64,000 bases of DNA from Homalodisca vitripennis (Eukaryota; Arthropoda; Insecta; Hemiptera; Cicadellidae): the NCBI RefSeq assembly GCF_021130785.1, contig NW_025777560.1:1-64000 (forward strand). The letters run 5' to 3'. A model generated the notes under the pieces. That model was given only the letters and a program-made list of their open reading frames with translations, searched no databases and was not told the DNA's origin. Below, one piece after another: positions 45,101 through 56,900 of this stretch. The translations under genes and the position numbers were made by a program. Numbering within the stretch: position 1 is the stretch's first letter; every line of letters starts with the position of its first letter.

Positions 45101-46576
45101 TACTGTTCCAGAGTGCGATATCCATGAGATGAAAGAATATCTTCATATACCAGCGTAGGTATTTTCCTTGGACTGGAATAGTAAGATAGCATTTGATCGC
45201 TTTTGTCAATGCCGCCTATTCCTATGTTATAAGGTACGATCATAGAATGCTTCTTCGTAACTGTTCCTCTTTTGTTTGTGGTGTCTGTCATGTCAGGCCA
45301 TGTGCTGTAGAAATACTTAGCACATTACGTTTGTCCCGCCATTTCATGACGGTTACTTCGCTTTTTTGCCGGCTGATAACTTCACCCCCTCTTCAAGTTA
45401 GCCTGAATAAGTTCTTGTGGGTTACCTGACCTGCCAGCTTGCAGGGTCCCACATATGTTGGTTTGGTTTTTGAACAGGTCTTCAGCTAGCTCAACGCTAT
45501 TGTAAAAATTGTCTAAGTAGACAATATGGCCTTTGTGAAGAAAGTTTTGCATTAGTTTCATCACCACCCTCATATGTGTGACCCTTTCCTTGGTGTTGTA
45601 AGGTTCCTTTGCCTTCATAAATGATTACGTTTAGAATGAATCCGTCTGATGTACATAGTTCATACAATTTAACTCCGTATTTGTGAGCCTTGTTTTTTAT
45701 GTACTGCCGGAATGATAACCTTCCCCGAAACAAAACCATCGCTTCATCGAGGGACAGTGATTTTCCGGGTTTGTAAGTATCGTTAATATTTTGTAAAGAG
45801 GTGAGGTAACACTTGGCTAATTTTGTGCATTCTGCCATCAGTAGGATCTGTTTCAGAATCATAAAAACACAAACATTGTAGAATGGTTTCATATCTATTG
45901 CAAGACATTGTATTGCCAAATATGGTATGTCCGTATAATGGGTCATTTGACCAATAGTGTTTCAGTGTGGGAAAGCCTAAATTGCCCATAAGCATGGTTA
46001 GGCCTAAGAACTTTTTTAGTTCATCTTTGGTAACATTGACACATTTGTTTAAGAAGTTGAATATTTAGGAAGAGGGTTTCCTCGGTAGTCTACAGCTCGT
46101 TTGTTCGTCCAATGGACAATTTTATCTAGAAGACAATCGTCAAAAAATGCTGCTAAAAACTTCTACTGGATCATTAGTTTGTAGGTTGATTTGCTCCCTA
46201 CCTGTAAATTCAAACACGTGTGGATGATTGTTTGTATCTTTCCAGATACCTTCCACATTATCGTAACGGACATGAACAGCGTTGACAACAAACTGTACAT
46301 TAGGATCGAGATTTATTACGTTACCTTCATTATTATTATATCCATCAACTAGTTCCATGTGAACATCTTCTTGCACATAAGGCAATTCTACTTTCACCTT
46401 CAACATCATCACCATTTTCGTTTATCTCAACCGAACTTGATTCAGTATCAGAACAATCAGAGGGAATATAATCACTCTCACCTCCTGAAGAAAACAAACT
46501 AGATTCACTGTCACTCAGAAAACGATCGATTTCACTGTTTTGTGCTAATAAACGATCTATCTCTGTTACGCTTCAT
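45101..46576 (-). pseudogene. piggyBac C transposase, C-terminus replaced
   Basis: ATG at 46576 (MKRNRDRS), acidic N-terminus (LSDSESSLFSSGGESDYIP in the shifted frame), then IVHWTNKRAVDYRG, SLSLDEAMVLFRGRLSFRQY (first aspartate, near 45740), VYLDNFYNSVELAEDLF (second, near 45510), and GIGGIDKSDQMLSYYSSP with YLRWYMKIFFHLMDIALWNS (third, near 45200). The usual Cys-rich C-terminal domain is absent: at 45100 the frame runs into the lineage b fragment. Frameshifts near 46020, 45610 and 45400. Confidence 0.83.
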
Positions 46577-46814
46577 TGTCAAGATAAACAAATAAACAAC
46601 TCAAAAAACACAGTTTGGCGACTACAAACATTAAGGTTAGGCCTGTTTGGTGTTTTTAATGTAAAACATATGGTAGTTTTAGTCAGCTGTTGTATGACGT
46701 CACTAATTGTCAGATCCACAGACCAAGTGCCTCACATATGCGGCAGACATCCCTGTAGACTGCTACGAAATGATCAAGGCTTTAAAATAGACTGCTACTT
46801 TTTGTCAACTATTG
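46577..46814. other. Region upstream of piggyBac C
   Basis: Probably the 5' UTR and left end of piggyBac C. A TTAA and terminal repeat were not identified. GTATGACGTCACTAATTG near 46693 contains a CRE-like TGACGTCA. Confidence 0.4.
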
Positions 46815-47027
46815 TGTCTGAGATCTGTTCCGGTGGGGCAGTTCCCCTGGGTGTCCCTCATTTTCCAATTAACTGATTCGTTTTCTCCGTCTTCGTTTGG
46901 CATAGGTTCATCGCAGTCCTTTTTCGCCATCTATGTGTGATATGGGTTTCCTCGCAGTCTTTATCGTCATCGATGTATGGTAGGTATTCCTCCCAGTCTT
47001 TATAGTCATCGATGTAAGATGTCCTAT
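46815..47027 (-). repeat. Acidic-peptide block, third copy
   Basis: Minus-strand copy of the block at 32650-32892: IDDYKDWEEYLPYIDDDKDC and onward, with a stop in frame. It is joined at 47027 to a reversed 131-bp-unit array (GATGTCCTATGCTTATCAG). Confidence 0.75.
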
Positions 47028-49460
47028 GCTTATCAGTAGTGTATGCTTACAAGTTGATCCACAGTCATAACTATGATTAATTTAAACTTAGATTAATATT
47101 CTGTTAAGTATCATATGAAAATATTGACATCACGTATTGTTTAGATGTCATGTGGGGGGAAACATTGATGTATGCTTGCAAGTTGAGATGCATAGTGGAC
47201 AACTATGATTAATTTAAAAGAAAGGATCTGTGTATCATATGAAATATTGACATGACTTATTGATTAGATATAATATGTGAGTTTTAAGGTGTTTTATGCT
47301 TACAAGTTGAGATCAATAGTCAGTAAACTATGATTATTTAAACGAAGGATTAATATTCTGTTGTGTAACATGTAATAAATTGACATTACTTATTGTTTAG
47401 ATGTCATATGTGAGCATAAAGTTGAGATCCATAGCTAACATCTATGATTAATTTAAACAAAGGATTAATATTCTGTTACGTATTATGTACTTTATTGTTT
47501 ACATTTCGTGTGTGTATATAGTGGTTTATGCCTAAAAGTTGAGATTTACAGTCAACAACTATAATTAAGTGTCAAAAATTAAAATTATTTTGTGTATTAT
47601 GTGATATTTTGAAATCAAATGGTGGGTTCATGGCAACAACAGACCAAGTCCATCTAAGTAAGTTTTGAGAAAAATGACTTCAAAGTTAAAAATTCATTAC
47701 TTTAATATAAAAATAGATGGTGAAATTATTAAAAAATTAAACATTGTTCATTACCTTAACTTAGGTTTTTTACTAAATACGAAAAAAATATATTTAAAAA
47801 AATTGGCAAAAAATATTATAATCTTGATATGCAGGACTTGGTTTGTTATTGCTCTGAAAATATTTTGATACCTGGAGTCGGTTATTTGTTGCTCTGAGAG
47901 TTGGTGTGGGTTTAGAATGTAATTTTTTATAAATCAAAAAATTAAAGTGTTCCAAAAGTTATATTTATTATTGTAAAAAGTCTTACACTTGTAAAATACA
48001 AAAAAAATAATGTCTTTTTCCTACTCAAATGATGGGTCTACTTAGTTTTTTTTTATTTCATAAAAAGCCCATTAATTTTTTTGTATTTTACAAGTGTAAG
48101 ACTTTTTACAATAATAAATATAACTTTTGGAACACTTAATTTTTTTTATTTATAAAAAATTACATTCTAAACCCACACCAACTCTCAGAGCAAACAAATA
48201 ACCGACTCCAGGTATCAAAATATATTTCAGAGCAATAACAAACCAAGTCCTGCATATCAAGATTATAATATTATTTGCCAAATTTTTTAAATATATTTTT
48301 TTCGTATTTAGTAAAAAACCTAAGTTAAGGTGTGAACAATGTTTAATTTTTTTAATAATTTCACCATCTATTTTTTATAGTTAAGTAATGAATCTTTAAC
48401 TTTGAAGTCATTTTTCTCAAAAACTTACTTAGATGGACTTGGTCTGTGTTGTTGCCATGAACCCAACCATTTGATTTCAAAATATCACATAATACACAAA
48501 ATAATTTTTATCTTTGACACTAATTATAGTTGTTGACTGTAAATCTCAACTTTTAGGCATAAACCACTATATACACACACGAAATGTAAACAATAAAGTA
48601 CATAATACGTAACAGAATATTAATCCTTTGTTTAAATTAATCATAGATGTTAACGATGGATCTCAACTTTATGCTCACATATGACATCTAAACAATAAGT
48701 AATGTCAATTTATTACATGTTACACAACAGAATATTAATCCTTCGTTTAAAATAATCATAGTTACTGACTATTGATCTCAACTTGTAAGCATAAAACACT
48801 TTATGCTCACATATGACATCTAAACAATAAGTAATGTCAATTTATTACATGTTACACAACAGAATATTAATCCTTCGTTTAAATAATCATAGTTACTGAC
48901 TATTGGTCTCAACTTGTAAGCATAAAACACTTTATGCTCACATATGACATCTAAACAATAAGTAATGTCAATTTATTACATGTTACACAACAGAAATATT
49001 AATCCTTCGTTTAAATAATCATAGTTACTGACTATTGATCTCAAACTTGTAAGCATAAAACACTTTAGGCTCACATATGACATCTAAACAATAAGTAATG
49101 TCAATTTATTACATTTTAACATAACAGAATATTAATCCTTCGTTTAAATAATCATAGTTACTGACTATTGATCTCAACTTGTAAGCATAAAACACCTTAA
49201 ACTCACATATTATATCTAATCAATAAGTCATGTCAATATTTCATATGATACACAGATCCTTTCTTTTAAATTAATCATAGTTGTCCACTATGCATCTCAA
49301 CTTGCAAGCATACATCAATGTTTCCCCCCACATGACATCTAAACAATACGTGATGTCAATATTTCATATGATACTTAACAGAATATTAATCTAAGTTTAA
49401 ATTAATCATAGTTATGACTGTGGATCAACTTGTAAGCATACACTACTGATAAGCATAGGA
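47028..49460. repeat. Large palindrome built from lineage b 3' ends
   Basis: The left arm (47028 to about 47998) is the reverse complement of the right arm (about 48085-49460). The loop is about 85 bp and contains CCTACTCAAATGATGGGTC. The right arm is longer because it holds more units of the 131-bp repeat (CAGAATATTAATCC at 48613, 48728, 48859 and about every 131 bases to 49124). The short ORF at 47665-47868 is antisense to the other arm and is not a gene. Confidence 0.85.
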
Positions 49461-51877
49461 CATCTAAACAACAAGTGAAGTCAATATATTACGGTACATG
49501 ATACAACATCTAAACAATAAATGATGTTGATAAATCATAAGGGTGAATCTCACCAATGTAGTAATGTAATTCCTTGGCAATTTTTTCATAAATAAATATA
49601 TTACTTTAGGTAAAAGTCATTTACCTAAACACCTTTTCTTTAGCTGTTTAATAATTTAAAAACAATAACTCATATGATTTACTTAATAATGCCTTCTTAT
49701 TGGAAGAAAAATACAAATCGGTAAACTGTATTTGACCTATCGTCTGCTAATTCACCTCAAAAATATAACTCATAAAAACGTACGTTTAAAATAAAAACTA
49801 TAAGTCAACAACACAGCTAAAGACAGTGGCTCAGTAAAACCAAAGTCCTTACAAAAGAAATTAGTTCATTAATTATATTCAGTTGCTTTTGGTCCTTGTC
49901 ACCGGGGAAGTCTACGTCAACGACCACTAAGCTACGATCCCGCAAAAAGTTAGCAAGACTTGATTTGAGCGGTAAAACTTACGTCTTTGTATGTGAGGCG
50001 AATGTATCGAGTTTACTTGCTGTTTTAGTGAAGATTGCTTCGAATCCTAAGCTTCAAACAATTGATATTCAGGTAAGAAAACTATCAGTACCTTAATTCC
50101 TCAACAAGTCGGTAACGCTATTTTTTTTAACTATACAGTTAAAACATTTCTGAAAGCTATCATATGCCGCCGTTTATTAGTAACGAACATAACCTCAATC
50201 TCCTAACCTTTGTTCTCAACATTAAACACGGCACTAGGTTATATCTGAATATTACAAATCGGTGACGTAAAACGATGAGGTATAGCATCGATTTGTTGGA
50301 AATACACTTCTAAACTGTGTGACTTGCAATAACTGTTGTTAAATAATTTTTATTTATATAATGTTTTGAAAGTTATGATTAAAATGCATTTTAAATGTTA
50401 CTTTTACTTTTTTTAATTAACGTGATTACTACGAATATTATAAACAGCCTTTAACAGTTTTTCATATGCTCTGTAGCATGTTGATTTAGAACAAACAATT
50501 GGATTATTTGATTATAAATTAACAACATATTTGTTAAATTACTATTTATTGGCATATTGCAATTCTAGCAACTTTTGATTTACCTCAAAAATCATAAATT
50601 AATCCAATCTCTAATACATTTTTTTAAATTTAAAACATACGTTTTTAAAAACTTTGCAACACTTTTCTCTGTTTTTGATTCTAGGTCGTGAAGAGAGAAC
50701 CATGGCACTTCCTCAAAGCTATCAGCAAAGGAAAAGTATGAGAGATAGAAAGCATTGACAAAGGAACGTCAGCGAAGGTATAGAGAACGAATGGGTGAAA
50801 AAGAAGAAGTATGACAGAGATTGTCCTGCAAAGCAGAAAATAAGTCAGTCTGCTGAGTTTTTATTCTTATATCTCTATGTTTTTATTTTTGACAATTTTT
50901 TTAAACCAGATGATGTTGAGATCACACTACGCGAAAGCGGGATTAGCTCATATGATTCTCAAATATTGTCTTTAAGTGATAAGTTTGGTTAGTTGTGCTG
51001 AAAATGAGTGACTTAAGTGGTGCCAGTGTAAATGTAAGTGTCCTTTCTGTCAAATCAAGAAAAAGGAAAAAAATTCAATCCGTAGAAGATAGAGAAAACA
51101 ATAAAAAATTTAAAGACTCTGGTGAACAACATGCTTCAACTGATGGTAAGAATACTAAGACTAGAAAGACTTTTGCTGTTATATTGAAGTGCTGTAAGCA
51201 AGATTGTTGGAAAAATATCAGCTTAAATGAGCAAGAAACCCTATTTGATTCTTTTTATGGTTCTGCCTCAAAGGTACAACAAGACACCCTTATTTCTGGA
51301 ATACTCCAGGCTCAGACACCTATCACTCAGTTGGTAGGTGCCACAAGAAAAAGAGATAAGTTGTGGAAATATTGTGTTAAAGTTCATGGAATTTCTAAAA
51401 CTGTATGTAGACAATTTTTAACTAGACATGTATCAGATATCTGAAAAACTACTTTGTATAATCCAAGAAAAAGTACTTAAGGGAGAAACATTCACTGAAA
51501 AAGGGGGGTCTCATAGTAATAGACCACGCAAGGTAACTGAAAATGTATGGGACTTGGTAAAAACCCACCTTCAGACCTAGTCGTGAATCTCATTACAGTA
51601 GAGATAAGTCAAAGAAGCGGTATTCTGAAAATCCAAACCTAAAAAGTTGAATGAACTTTTTAAGTGTTTTTTACAAGGAAAAGACTGTAACTATAGTTTT
51701 TACTATACCACGTACAGATGTATGTGACTTTTGCTCTCAGTGTATAGTAAAACTGAAGACTAATCCAAATGACGAAAGCAAAACTAGCCATAATATTCAT
51801 CAAAGGAAGTACAAAATCATTTAAAAATTTAAAAGATGATGTTAAGCAATGCAGTTGTGATGATAGCAAAATTTTGC
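49461..51877 (+). repeat. Segmental duplication, copy 2
   Basis: Counterpart of 41869-44325. It is preceded by the complete b-type right end of the palindrome's right arm, whereas copy 1 is preceded by the deletion derivative. Lineage c continues past the duplicated part here. Confidence 0.88.
49883..50072 (+). CDS. 190-bp candidate exon of unknown function, copy 2
   Basis: Identical in length and sequence to 42278-42467, with the same acceptor and donor, while flanking non-coding sequence carries several indels. Function unknown. Confidence 0.5.
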
Positions 51878-52680
51878 TTTTTAGAATTTGATTATGCTCA
51901 AAATTTGCCTTTGCCGAAGACAAAATGAAACTGCCCAATTCTATAAAAGATTAATGTTGGGTGTATCTCTTTAATGTGCATTGTCACACCGACGGTAGTA
52001 GTGCTTTTATATTACTACCTTGAAAACTGAATCAAAGAAAAATCCTGACACAGTTTGTTCTTTCGTGTATGATATTATTAAACAAAAATTAGAAGATAAT
52101 CTTGAATTTAAAGAAGTAGTTTTTTCCTCTCAGACAGTACAGGTGGCCAAAAAATAAAAACAAGTGTTAATGTCAACATTTTGAAGCTGGTTGGCTATGG
52201 ATCTTGGAGTACCTGTATCTCATTTGTTTCCCGTAAAGAGGTCATAGTTTTGGCCAGTGCGACAGAAATTTTAGGGTTTGCGGGGGAAAAATTAAAGCAG
52301 AAGAAAAGATCCACACCCTTACAAAGTATATTAATATTCTTACAAATGCAAGAGTAAATACTAGCCCCTTCATCGTAAAATATGGTGCGCCCATTGTAAA
52401 AAAGTGGTCGGAGGGATTCACAACAATTATGAAGAAAAAGATTCTTTCCAAACAAAATTCGTTCAAGATACAATCGTACTGCAGGCTGAAGTATCCTTCC
52501 TCAGGTGGTGTGCTAGCTGGGAACTCCTACTTTTCACCTTTTTCAGCCCTTTACATATTTTAAAACACAAGATGTGTTACCAAACATGTTTGACAATCTT
52601 CCACCAGCAGATAAGGTAATGATGAATCCTGCAAAAGTAGCCGATGTTCAGAAGTTTGTTTAGATTTTTAAATCCAGCTG
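50695..52680 (+). pseudogene. DUF7869-like putative transposase, lineage c, copy 2
   Basis: Same N-terminal half as copy 1 (50700-51880), then the catalytic half in broken frames: EFDYAQNLPLPKT (near 51890), FVYDIIKQKLEDNLEFKEVV, SSDSTGGQ (near 52130) and PVKGHSFGQCDRNF (near 52225). These are the equivalents of the YDL, SD.CGGQN and GHSFL..D.DF motifs. C-terminal matter (PPADKVMMNPAKVADVQKFV) runs to about 52680. At least eight frame breaks, and a deletion of roughly 70 bp near 51687. The divergent third motif (FGQCDRNF) shows this is a separate lineage. Confidence 0.72.
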
Positions 52681-53217
52681 ATGTACAGTGGTATGAGAGT
52701 TTATTTGAAGGTTCTCATGAATGTGAAAGTTGCGTGTATCTCTGAAGAAGCACAAGTAAATTAACAGTTTAATTTATAAATGATTGAAGAAAAGTTTAAA
52801 CACACATTCCTTTTATTTAAATAATTTGAGCTTTAAACTAAAGTGTTTTTTCCTTATTACTTGTAATAAAACTAATTTTATTATTGAAGTTTAAATCAAT
52901 GATTATTCCACCCCCCCCCCTACTTTTTATTATTATAAAGGTTTTTGGAGACAGGTATGAGAGATGAAAAAAGGGATTATAGATGGAAAAAGGGCTCATA
53001 GATTGAAAAAGGGCGTATAAAACAAAATGGCTGAACATCATCTCTAGAGAAAGGGCGTATGTATCACTTTTAATTTCTACATATTTATAATATTTTTGAT
53101 AAGAGAAAACACTGATTTTCTCAGCAATCTTTTAAAATTACGAAATAAGCAACATTTTTTATCTTACACATAAAAGGTACAGTCGGATCAAATCTTTGCA
53201 AGCCTATTTCTCAGTTC
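52681..53217. other. AT-rich spacer with short repeats
   Basis: Contains a C10 run near 52910-52920 and three spaced copies of a GATTGAAAAAGGG-like unit (52965-53020). No gene seen. Confidence 0.6.
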
Positions 53218-53517
53218 ATGATTTTCGACCATCCAGTCCTTTTTACATCTACCTCCTCAATTGTTCTTGGGCTATGCCCTGGAAAAACAGCTGAAGTCCC
53301 AAACAAAAGGAGTAGCACACTCAAAAATCAAATATTACACAAAGTGGTCGGATTGAAAAAATACCAAGTACAAACACACCTCAAAGATCTAGTGCCTTAT
53401 ACCGCAAACAAAGTATGTTTATCGAAAACAGTCCCAGTACCTCTTTTTGAGTATACACGGCCAACTAAAACTTCCATCACTAAAGAATTGTCTGAAAAAT
53501 TAATGAACTTTTTTTAA
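53218..53517 (+). CDS. 99-codon ORF, possibly a lineage c C-terminus
   Basis: Encodes NKRSSTLKNQILHKVVGLKK, PVPLFEYTRPTKTSITKELS and EKLMNFF. The end vaguely recalls the Lys-rich LMSLLEYIPP tail of the DUF7869-like proteins. Weak; it could be chance. Confidence 0.3.
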   Translation: MIFDHPVLFTSTSSIVLGLCPGKTAEVPNKRSSTLKNQILHKVVGLKKYQVQTHLKDLVPYTANKVCLSKTVPVPLFEYTRPTKTSITKELSEKLMNFF

Positions 53518-53569
53518 GACGTACGACCGTGTGAGCAAAATGTGCCCAGGGAAAAGGCGGGGACACACC

Positions 53570-53628
53570 TGTCATACAGCGTTCCAATCCGACTACGGTC
53601 ATAACAGACGGACGACTGTATGACAGCT
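53570..53628. repeat. 11-bp inverted repeat in a GC-richer segment
   Basis: CTGTCATACAG at about 53570 and CTGTATGACAG at about 53617 are exact inverted copies. They lie about 190 bp upstream of the MADF exon start, in a segment richer in CG than its surroundings. Confidence 0.65.
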
Positions 53629-53810
53629 AAACAAACAACGGCCTTGAATGCGGCAAGCCACACCCGTCCGTCACGTGACCTGTCCTACTCCCACTCTTCT
53701 CCGATGTCGCTGTCCGATCATGCTCCGACAGTGCAGACCATTCGTTTACTTGATGCGGGACGCGTGTCGTTAGCTGTTGTTGTATATTTTTGTGTTTTCT
53801 GGTGGCTAAA

Positions 53811-53954
53811 ATGGCGGCTATAAAAAGCGGAGGAGCTGATCGAAAGTGTAAGAAACTTTCCAGTTTTGTATGATTCAGACTCAAGAACAATATAGAAACT
53901 CTGACTACAAGGATATTATTTGGAAAAAAGTTGCAAAGGAATTGAACGTAGAAG
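53811..53954 (+). CDS. First exon of a MADF-domain protein (candidate host gene)
   Basis: ATG GCG GCT at 53811. After a small frame slip in an A run, the sequence reads EELIESVRNFPVLYDSDS and then, after a second slip, YRNSDYKDIIWKKVAKELNV. That is the N-terminal two helices of a MADF DNA-binding domain. The exon ends at a GAAG/GTGAGA donor (53954/53955). The upstream 250 bp are relatively CG-rich and promoter-like. MADF proteins are usually transcription regulators, but MADF/Myb-like proteins are also encoded by Harbinger-type transposons, so a host origin is not proved. The rest of the gene is not seen; a piggyBac begins 20 bp downstream. Confidence 0.62.
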
Positions 53955-53974
53955 GTGAGAACTAGAATAGATAA

Positions 53975-56900
53975 CCTCCTGAGACCCAGGGATTTTTGTT
54001 GTTTTTTCTAATTAACTCCTAAGTGACTAATACTAGGCCATTAACTACAACTCAGTTGAGTCCTGAGCGTAAACTGATGTATACTTAAACAAATTCCTGA
54101 GTGCCTAGTATTAGTCACTTAACTTCAAAATTCTCTCCATGGCTTGCTGGTTATCAGACTGCCCCATAGGGGGTAGCACTGTACAGGTTAGAATGTTCCT
54201 TGTTGATGTATAGTTCCTCAACTCACCGCTAGGGTGCGTCAGTGTGACACAGCATTGAAACAAACAAGATGGCAACACCACCCAGAAAATCATCCTCTAC
54301 AAATCAACGATGTAAGTAGATAAAACCATTGTTTTACTTTATAAGTTATATTTATATGTCATAAACACATCACAAGGTTATTATGTAGTGTATTAAATGC
54401 AACAATAATCAGTTTCTTTATAGGACAAATTGTTGTGCAATCTAAGTGACTAATATTAGACACACAGGGCTAAAGACCAAAAGGCAGTATTTTACTAATA
54501 CCTAATACTAGTAACTTCGGTCTTTATTATGTTGAATTTCAGTATAAACTTTTTTTACAGTGACACCAAGAAAAATCAATGCTTGTCTGTTTGGGACTGA
54601 TGATTCTGAGATCGAGGATTTCAATGATGAAGAAAATGAAGATAATGTCCTCAGTGCCAGCACAAGAGAGCAATCTTTATTTCAAGCGAATTGGAGTGAC
54701 AATACTGACAGCGACCCTGACTATCATCCCTCAACTAGTGACAGCGATAAACGAACCCACAACATCAACAGCAGTAAAGGTAACTTGATCATCAAATTTC
54801 TTTATCCTAACCTAACCTAATGTAATCTAACTTATACAAACAAAATACATGTAATTACTATGGTTACACATTCTACTTAAAATTCTGTTGAAAATTATTA
54901 AATACTTTAACTGAGTACATGATTTATTTTATTTTATTGATTGTTTTCAGAAAAATTCAACTAGCCAAAAGGAAGAAAAATACTAAAACTGCAAACCACC
55001 AATCAAGAGAACAAAGAACATACCTACTGCCGAACCATGGAGAAAAGGCATTTTTTCTCCTGATCCTGTGACTCTTCACGAACCTTCGTATATACCACTG
55101 GACTGTACGAATTGGAGTAATGAGAAGTTTGTTGAACTATATTATGATGAATGATATTCTTTTAACAATTTGTGGAGAAAAGCAACCAGACTTATGTACT
55201 TAAGACAGGTAAAAGTTTGAACTTATCTTTGAGAGAATTCAAAGTTTGGTTGGGAGTAAATTTTGTAATGTCATCCCTACAGTTTGCCCCAAATACGTAT
55301 GTATTGGGACAAGGAATGGAGAGTTGCTGTAGTTGCTGATCATATGTCTAGGGACAGGTTTTTTCAAATAAGAAATTCACTAAAAATTGTCTTTGATGAT
55401 GACATTAATGAAGAGCAAAAGGAAAGCCGATAGGCTAATGGAAAATAAGACCACTGATTTGACCGTGTTTTTTGTTAGGATGCTTAAAACAAACCAGAAA
55501 TCAACACATCCTGTATAGATGAGATGATGATACCCTTCAGTGGCACAAGTGACTTAAAACAGTACATTCCCAACAAGCCCAACCCCTTAGGAATTAAGGT
55601 ATTTGTTTTGGCTAATCCTACTGGGATTATATGTGACTTTGTGGTTTACCAGAATCAGACCACCTTTACTCAAGATATTGCTGGAAGCTTTTGGCAATGT
55701 GAGTCTGCCGTTCTTCTAATCTAACTCGGTCTTTAGTTCCTGGTCCATGTCATTTACATCGACAGATATTTTAATACTGTACGATTAGCTGAAGAACTTC
55801 TTAATCGTGGAATTAGATGCTCAGGGACTTTAAGGAAGGATAGGCTTCCCCAGGATAATGATCTTCCCTGACGACAAGATTTTTAAGAAAAGCCAAAGTA
55901 GGGGGTTCAGCCACAGTCAGTGTTTCGCGCGCCGATTGGTGCGATAAGCATTAACAAAGTGGCTGGATAACAAATCCGTAACTATGATCTCAACTAATGA
56001 GTCCGTTGAGCCCATGTGTGAGGTTAAAAGGTGGTCAAAGGCTGAGAAGAGGTATATTACAAGTGTCCCCAACCAAGTGTGGTGCAGTCATTACAACAAA
56101 AATATGGGAGGGGTGGATTTGATAGACAGAATACTATCTATTTGCCCTTCGAGATCTAGAACTAAAAAATGGACAGTTAGATGTTTATTGCACTTTTTTG
56201 ATGTAGCCCTAGGAAATGCATGGCTTCAGATGAGGGAGAATTAAGAAATCGTCAGGAGTATCTCCCAAGGACATTGTTCAATTTCAGGCATTTCAAGTTG
56301 GAATTAGGTAAATCCATGATTGAGAGAAGAAATAGTGTTCGTCTGGATGTTGATGAAAATGGGGATGAAGATCAAGGACACCAAGAAGAAGGATTTTTGG
56401 ATCGTAGGAAGAGTGCGGGCCCATGTTTAGAGAAAAGACTGCAAGGCGCCACCCACTTACCGGAGGTGACAAAGAAAATCCAAAAGAGGTGTGCTCTTCC
56501 AAAGTGTTTTAAAAAAATCTACTGTTTTTTTGTACACAGTGCAAAGTTTAATCTTTGCCTTGTAGATGGAAGGAACTGTTTTGCTAAATACCACACAAAG
56601 TAATTTGAGGGTCATGATTTAAAAATCCTAATTAACTTAGTATTTTTAATTAACTCAAAAATCAACAGAAACCATGGAAGTCTGATTACGATAGCTCAGT
56701 GCAGTATTTTTAATTCTTTTGTACTCATGTTAATTGGACACTCAAATAAAATATATGGTTTAACTGGATGTACTTATGTTTTTAATACCATTTTCTACCC
56801 ATTTCAGTCCGAAGTGCCTATTATTAGGACAATCAAAAAGGGTAGAATAAGGCACAACAGAATTTTTAAATATTTTTTTGGCTCTTTTCATTTGTTTATA

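Noticed and set aside
46690..46705. CRE-like TGACGTCA upstream of piggyBac C as a promoter element
   Set aside because: An 8-mer in a 64-kb window carries little weight, and no TATA or initiator could be tied to it.
47665..47868. 67-codon ORF, Lys/Ile-rich
   Set aside because: It lies in the left arm of the palindrome, antisense to the other arm, and is AT-driven. No conserved equivalent at 36240-36660.
48600..49130. Regular repeats resembling a CRISPR array
   Set aside because: The unit is about 131 bp and repeated throughout, with no short repeat plus unique spacer pattern. The context is a eukaryotic transposon end.
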